Shown here: piece after piece, positions 60,986 to 64,000 of the stretch
Layout of the letters: the number at the start of each line of letters is the position of its first letter
Numbering within the stretch: the first letter of the stretch is position 1
The notes under the pieces: generated by a model
Seen by the model: only the letters and a program-made list of their open reading frames with translations
The model's database searches: none
What the model was told of the DNA's origin: nothing
Assembly: GCF_011516645.4 (NCBI RefSeq)
Contig: NZ_CP088285.1
Span: forward strand, 6,218,501-6,282,500
Reading direction: 5' to 3'
Origin: Bradyrhizobium septentrionale
GTDB lineage: Bacteria; Pseudomonadota; Alphaproteobacteria; Rhizobiales; Xanthobacteraceae
Length of the DNA stretch: 64,000 nt
Made by a program: the position numbers and the translations under genes

Positions 60986-63018
60986 CGGTATCGGCGCGAT
61001 CCCTGCTTGAGTTGTTCCGACCCGGTTCGTCCCGTTCAGAGTCACAGCCATTTGAACGGGGATTGGCGGCGTACGAGAACCGGCAATATCTCGAGGCGTT
61101 CCGCCTTTGGAGGCTTGCGTCGGAAGCGGGCAATCCGGAGGCGGATTACCGGATCGGACTGCTCTATGCCAAGAACGAGGGTGTTATCGGCAGCCTTCCG
61201 GACGCGGTCGCGTGGTATGACCGCGCCGCCCTGAGCGGACACATTGATGCGCAGTTCCAGCTTGGCTTGATCTACTTCCACGGCGTCCAGGCTGCCGTCG
61301 GGCCGAACAGGCCCGAGATGTGGCGGCAGTCCACTGCGGCGCGTCTGGGTGACAAGGCCGCCAGCGTCCACGATCTGGTGTTCCCGAACGGGACCGGCGT
61401 GCCCAGGGATCTCGACACCGCCTTCCTCTGGATGTCGGTGGCGGCGGAAGCCGGCAAGGCGGAGGCGCAAGCGATCCTTGGTGACATGTACGCCAACGGG
61501 CAAGGCTGCGCACGGGATCACGCGACTGCCCTGCGTTGGTACCAGGCCGCGGCTGAGCAGAACGCGGCGTCAGGTCAATTCGCACTCGGTGACGTGCATT
61601 ATCAAGGGCGCGGCGTTCCAGTTGATTTCGCGCAGGCCGCGGCCTGGTATCAGAAAGCTGCGGAGCAGGGGCATGTCCGCGCACAGGTTGCGCTCGCGTT
61701 CATGAGCCTCAAGGGCACCGGCCTCCCCGCGAACGCCGAAGAGGCCGCGCGGCTGTTCCAGAGTGCGGCTGCCCATGACGATACGATCGCGCTGTACAAC
61801 ATCGCGCTGTTGCGGCTGAGCGGCAAAGGGGCCGTCAAGGATCTGGACAAGGCCGAGACCGCGTTGCGCAAGGCGGCACGGAAGGACTACCTGCCGGCGA
61901 TCCAGGCGCTGGCCGAATTCTATGCGCTCGGCACTGCTGCGGAGCCGGATCTGCGCGAGGCGGCGTATTGGTACGAGAAGGCGGCCGAGCGCGGCGACGC
62001 GCAGGCGCAGTTCTTTACCGGGCGTTTCTATGCCACCGGCACCGGCGTTGCGCCCAGCATCCGCCAGGCCGCGAAGTGGTTCGAGCGTGCGGCCGAGAAC
62101 GGCCACGCCACGGCGGCCCACAACATCGCGGTGTTCTATCTCAACGGCAACGGCGTGACGCGCGACGTCGCGGCCGCGATCAAGTGGTTCGAGCGCGCCT
62201 CCGAGGGCGGCATCAGCGCCGCGGGTGTGCAACTCGGCCGGCTCTACTCGGCGGGCAACGGGGTGCCGCGCGACCAGGCGCGGGCAGCCGAATGGCTTAG
62301 CAAGGCGGCCGACGGCGGCGACGCCGATGCGAAGACGGCCTATGCCGTGTTTCTGATCCAGGATGACCCATCCGAAGCGCGTCTTGCGCAGGCACGCACG
62401 CTGCTGACCGACGCCGCTGAGGTCGGTCACTCCGCCGCGGCATTCCAGCTGGGCGGGCTTCACATGGGCAGATCAGGTGGTCCCGTCGATCTGCCGGCGG
62501 CGGCCCAATGGTTCAAGCGTGCGGCAAGTGCCGGCCATGTCGAGGCTCAGCACAGCCTGGCGCTGCTGTATTCCGATCCCAAGAGCAGCCTCAAGGATCC
62601 GCAGGCCGCCACAAGCTGGATCGTCAAGGCCGCCGAAGGCGGCAACGCCGCAGCGCAGTTCAAGCTTGCGGTGATGTATTGCACCGGGCAGGGCGTCGAG
62701 CAGGATCTTGCCCAGGGCGTCACGTGGTACGAGGCGGCGGCGCGCCAGGGCCACACGACGGCGCAATACAACCTTGCCGCGATGCTCGGGCGCGGACAGG
62801 GCCGCGAGGCCGATCCGGCGAAGGCGGCCGAATGGTTCAAGGCAGCTGCGGAGCAGGGCATGGTGGAAGCCCAGCTCGCGCTTGGCGATGCGCTGCGCGC
62901 CGGCAGCGGCGTCGCGCAGGACCGCGATTCCGCGCTGCGCTGGTATCGGCAAGCGGCACAGCAGAACAACGAAGGGGCGCTGCGCCGCCTGCAGGCGATG
63001 GGCGAGAGCGTCGGCTGA
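60982..63018 (+). CDS. Sel1-repeat protein coupled to the type I secretion genes
   Basis: A 678-residue protein made almost entirely of Sel1-like repeats of about 36 residues, roughly 16-17 copies from about residue 45 to the end (AEWFKAAAEQGMVEAQLALG; KWFERAAENGHATAAHNIAV). No signal peptide or membrane helix, so it should be a cytoplasmic solenoid scaffold. ATG overlaps the adaptor stop (ATGA), so it is translated with the exporter. It may recruit a substrate or regulator to the exporter; this is inference from position. Confidence 0.88.
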   Translation: MTVSARSLLELFRPGSSRSESQPFERGLAAYENRQYLEAFRLWRLASEAGNPEADYRIGLLYAKNEGVIGSLPDAVAWYDRAALSGHIDAQFQLGLIYFHGVQAAVGPNRPEMWRQSTAARLGDKAASVHDLVFPNGTGVPRDLDTAFLWMSVAAEAGKAEAQAILGDMYANGQGCARDHATALRWYQAAAEQNAASGQFALGDVHYQGRGVPVDFAQAAAWYQKAAEQGHVRAQVALAFMSLKGTGLPANAEEAARLFQSAAAHDDTIALYNIALLRLSGKGAVKDLDKAETALRKAARKDYLPAIQALAEFYALGTAAEPDLREAAYWYEKAAERGDAQAQFFTGRFYATGTGVAPSIRQAAKWFERAAENGHATAAHNIAVFYLNGNGVTRDVAAAIKWFERASEGGISAAGVQLGRLYSAGNGVPRDQARAAEWLSKAADGGDADAKTAYAVFLIQDDPSEARLAQARTLLTDAAEVGHSAAAFQLGGLHMGRSGGPVDLPAAAQWFKRAASAGHVEAQHSLALLYSDPKSSLKDPQAATSWIVKAAEGGNAAAQFKLAVMYCTGQGVEQDLAQGVTWYEAAARQGHTTAQYNLAAMLGRGQGREADPAKAAEWFKAAAEQGMVEAQLALGDALRAGSGVAQDRDSALRWYRQAAQQNNEGALRRLQAMGESVG

Positions 63019-63349
63019 TGTTGTTGCGCGAGTGCTTCTCGTCGCGCGCAGCTAAAGCAGAGACGGTCGGCGGCTTTGTTGTTGGGCGCGAAGGCACGGA
63101 AGCGGGCACGTCTGGATGACAATCTGGGCAAGACGAACGATGACTTTCATATCGACGACAGAGAGATTGCGTTAATGTTGCGGTCGCGGAGTAAACCTTC
63201 CATGTATCATTGGTTGTGTGAAGATGACCGATAGCACCGGGAGGTCATCGATCTTGGGTGCGCTTGAACAACAACGTGATCTCGGAATCGAACTTTTGGT
63301 TCACCGGGAAAGAACTGGGACCAACGTTAAACGTTGGCAGGAGATTGAG
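63019..63349. promoter_or_regulatory. Promoter region with palindrome before the WbsX-like gene
   Basis: About 330 non-coding bases. A perfect palindrome CCAACGTT-A-AACGTTGG (63322-63338) ends two bases before the GGAG ribosome site at 63341. GTTAATGTTG at 63171 resembles the TAACAT motif. Confidence 0.45.
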
Positions 63350-63355
63350 TGGCAA

Positions 63356-64000
63356 TGAACAAGATTGTTGAACGGAGCGTCAGGGACACAAGGGACATGC
63401 AGCCCGTTGCCAGTCCGGTTCAGCAGGACGATCATTCGCAGAGCGTGTTCCTGGATCCGGATGTAAGCGATCTTCAATCCGGACCAAGATTGCGCGGCGC
63501 GATCCTCGAGTATTCGGGGCGCGCGATTTCCGGCTGGATCGTGGATGCTCAGTCGCCTGCTGCGCCCGTTTCGATCGCGCTTTTTGTCGCCTCACACTGT
63601 GTCGAAGAGGGACGAACAGGCCGACCGGCGCCGGCCAGCATAGGTAAGCAGAGCGCGATCGGGCGTCCCGGATTTCGGATCAATCTATCGACGCGGGGCG
63701 TGCGCCGTCGCTTGGCACGCGCGCTGAGGAACGCGCTTGTCGAACCCAAGCATGCACAGATCTATCTCCGTGTCAGTCTGAACGACGGTGAGTACTACGA
63801 GATACCCCTGTTCGAAAACTTCGCGCCGAGCGAGGTCGTGGTTGCTCTCGGCTTCTCGACCGAAGACTACGACGATCTCCTGTTTCCGAACAACGACGGC
63901 AGGGTCGTTACCGGACTTGCGGAGGGCACCAGCAAGGAGGTGCGCTACATCTGCTTTTACTTGCCGCAATTCCATTCATTTGAAGAAAATGACAGGTGGT
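63356..64000 (+). CDS. WbsX/GH99-like glycan-synthesis protein (5' part, runs off window end)
   Basis: An open frame continuing past the window end; 215 codons are visible. The first ~170 residues are an uncharacterised beta-rich region (GAILEYSGRAISGWIVDAQS; IYLRVSLNDGEYYEIPLFEN). At the window end the sequence enters RYICFYLPQFHSFEENDRW, the unmistakable start of the WbsX (GH99-like, TIM-barrel) domain found in large glycan-synthesis proteins. ATG 63356 is taken; an in-frame GTG at 63350 lies closer to the GGAG site and is a good alternative. It may glycosylate a secreted product or build surface glycan. Confidence 0.85.

Overview
The window looks like a chromosomal segment of a high-GC alphaproteobacterium, most likely Bradyrhizobium or a close Nitrobacteraceae relative. 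The reasons are the GC-rich third codon positions, the GTG/TTG starts, palindromic intergenic repeats of the kind scattered through these genomes, and the gene content: an amino-acid-type ABC operon, Ku, an orphan Flp pilin and a large exopolysaccharide (EPS) locus. This assignment is an inference from style and content, not from a database search.

Layout. 1-3.4 kb: the 5' part of a class A penicillin-binding protein (minus strand), a YcgN-like cysteine-cluster protein and a DHA2-type efflux pump. 3.4-5.7 kb: a repeat-rich gap carrying an intact IS481-family element (about 4271-5633). 5.9-11.8 kb: a branched-chain-amino-acid-type ABC operon (binding protein, LivH, LivM, a fused LivG-LivF ATPase, second binding protein), ending in a hairpin shared with a convergent NDH-2-like flavoprotein. 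13.2-14.8 kb: a TPP-dependent enzyme. 15.1-18.8 kb: an orphan Flp pilin, Ku and several small unknown proteins. 18.9-22.3 kb: a sugar-nucleotide epimerase, a small exported protein and a gene-poor stretch.

22.3-52.6 kb is an EPS locus of the Wzx/Wzy type. It contains an initiating sugar-phosphate transferase, three O-antigen-ligase-like membrane proteins, a Wza-like export lipoprotein, a BY-type tyrosine kinase/chain-length protein, a flippase, three GT4 glycosyltransferases, several methyltransferases, an AlgD-like nucleotide-sugar dehydrogenase, a clan-A glycoside hydrolase, a two-domain oxidoreductase and a heparinase II/III-type lyase. The export lipoprotein gene is split by an intact IS1182-family insertion (28834-30276, 5-bp target duplication CCTAT). 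Removing the element and one duplicate restores a continuous 394-residue frame, so this looks like a recent natural disruption of the polymer export step.

52.6-64 kb is a separate surface/secretion module. It has two tandem RTX-type glycine-aspartate repeat proteins with nearly identical 3' ends, a small methyltransferase-like protein, a type I secretion ATPase with a degenerate C39 domain, its membrane-fusion partner (TTG start), a translationally coupled 678-residue Sel1-repeat protein, and the beginning of a WbsX/GH99-like protein that runs off the window. A TAACAT/ATGTTA motif, often as an inverted pair, recurs in the intergenic regions of the EPS and secretion modules and is a candidate shared operator. 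No rRNA, tRNA or CRISPR array was seen.
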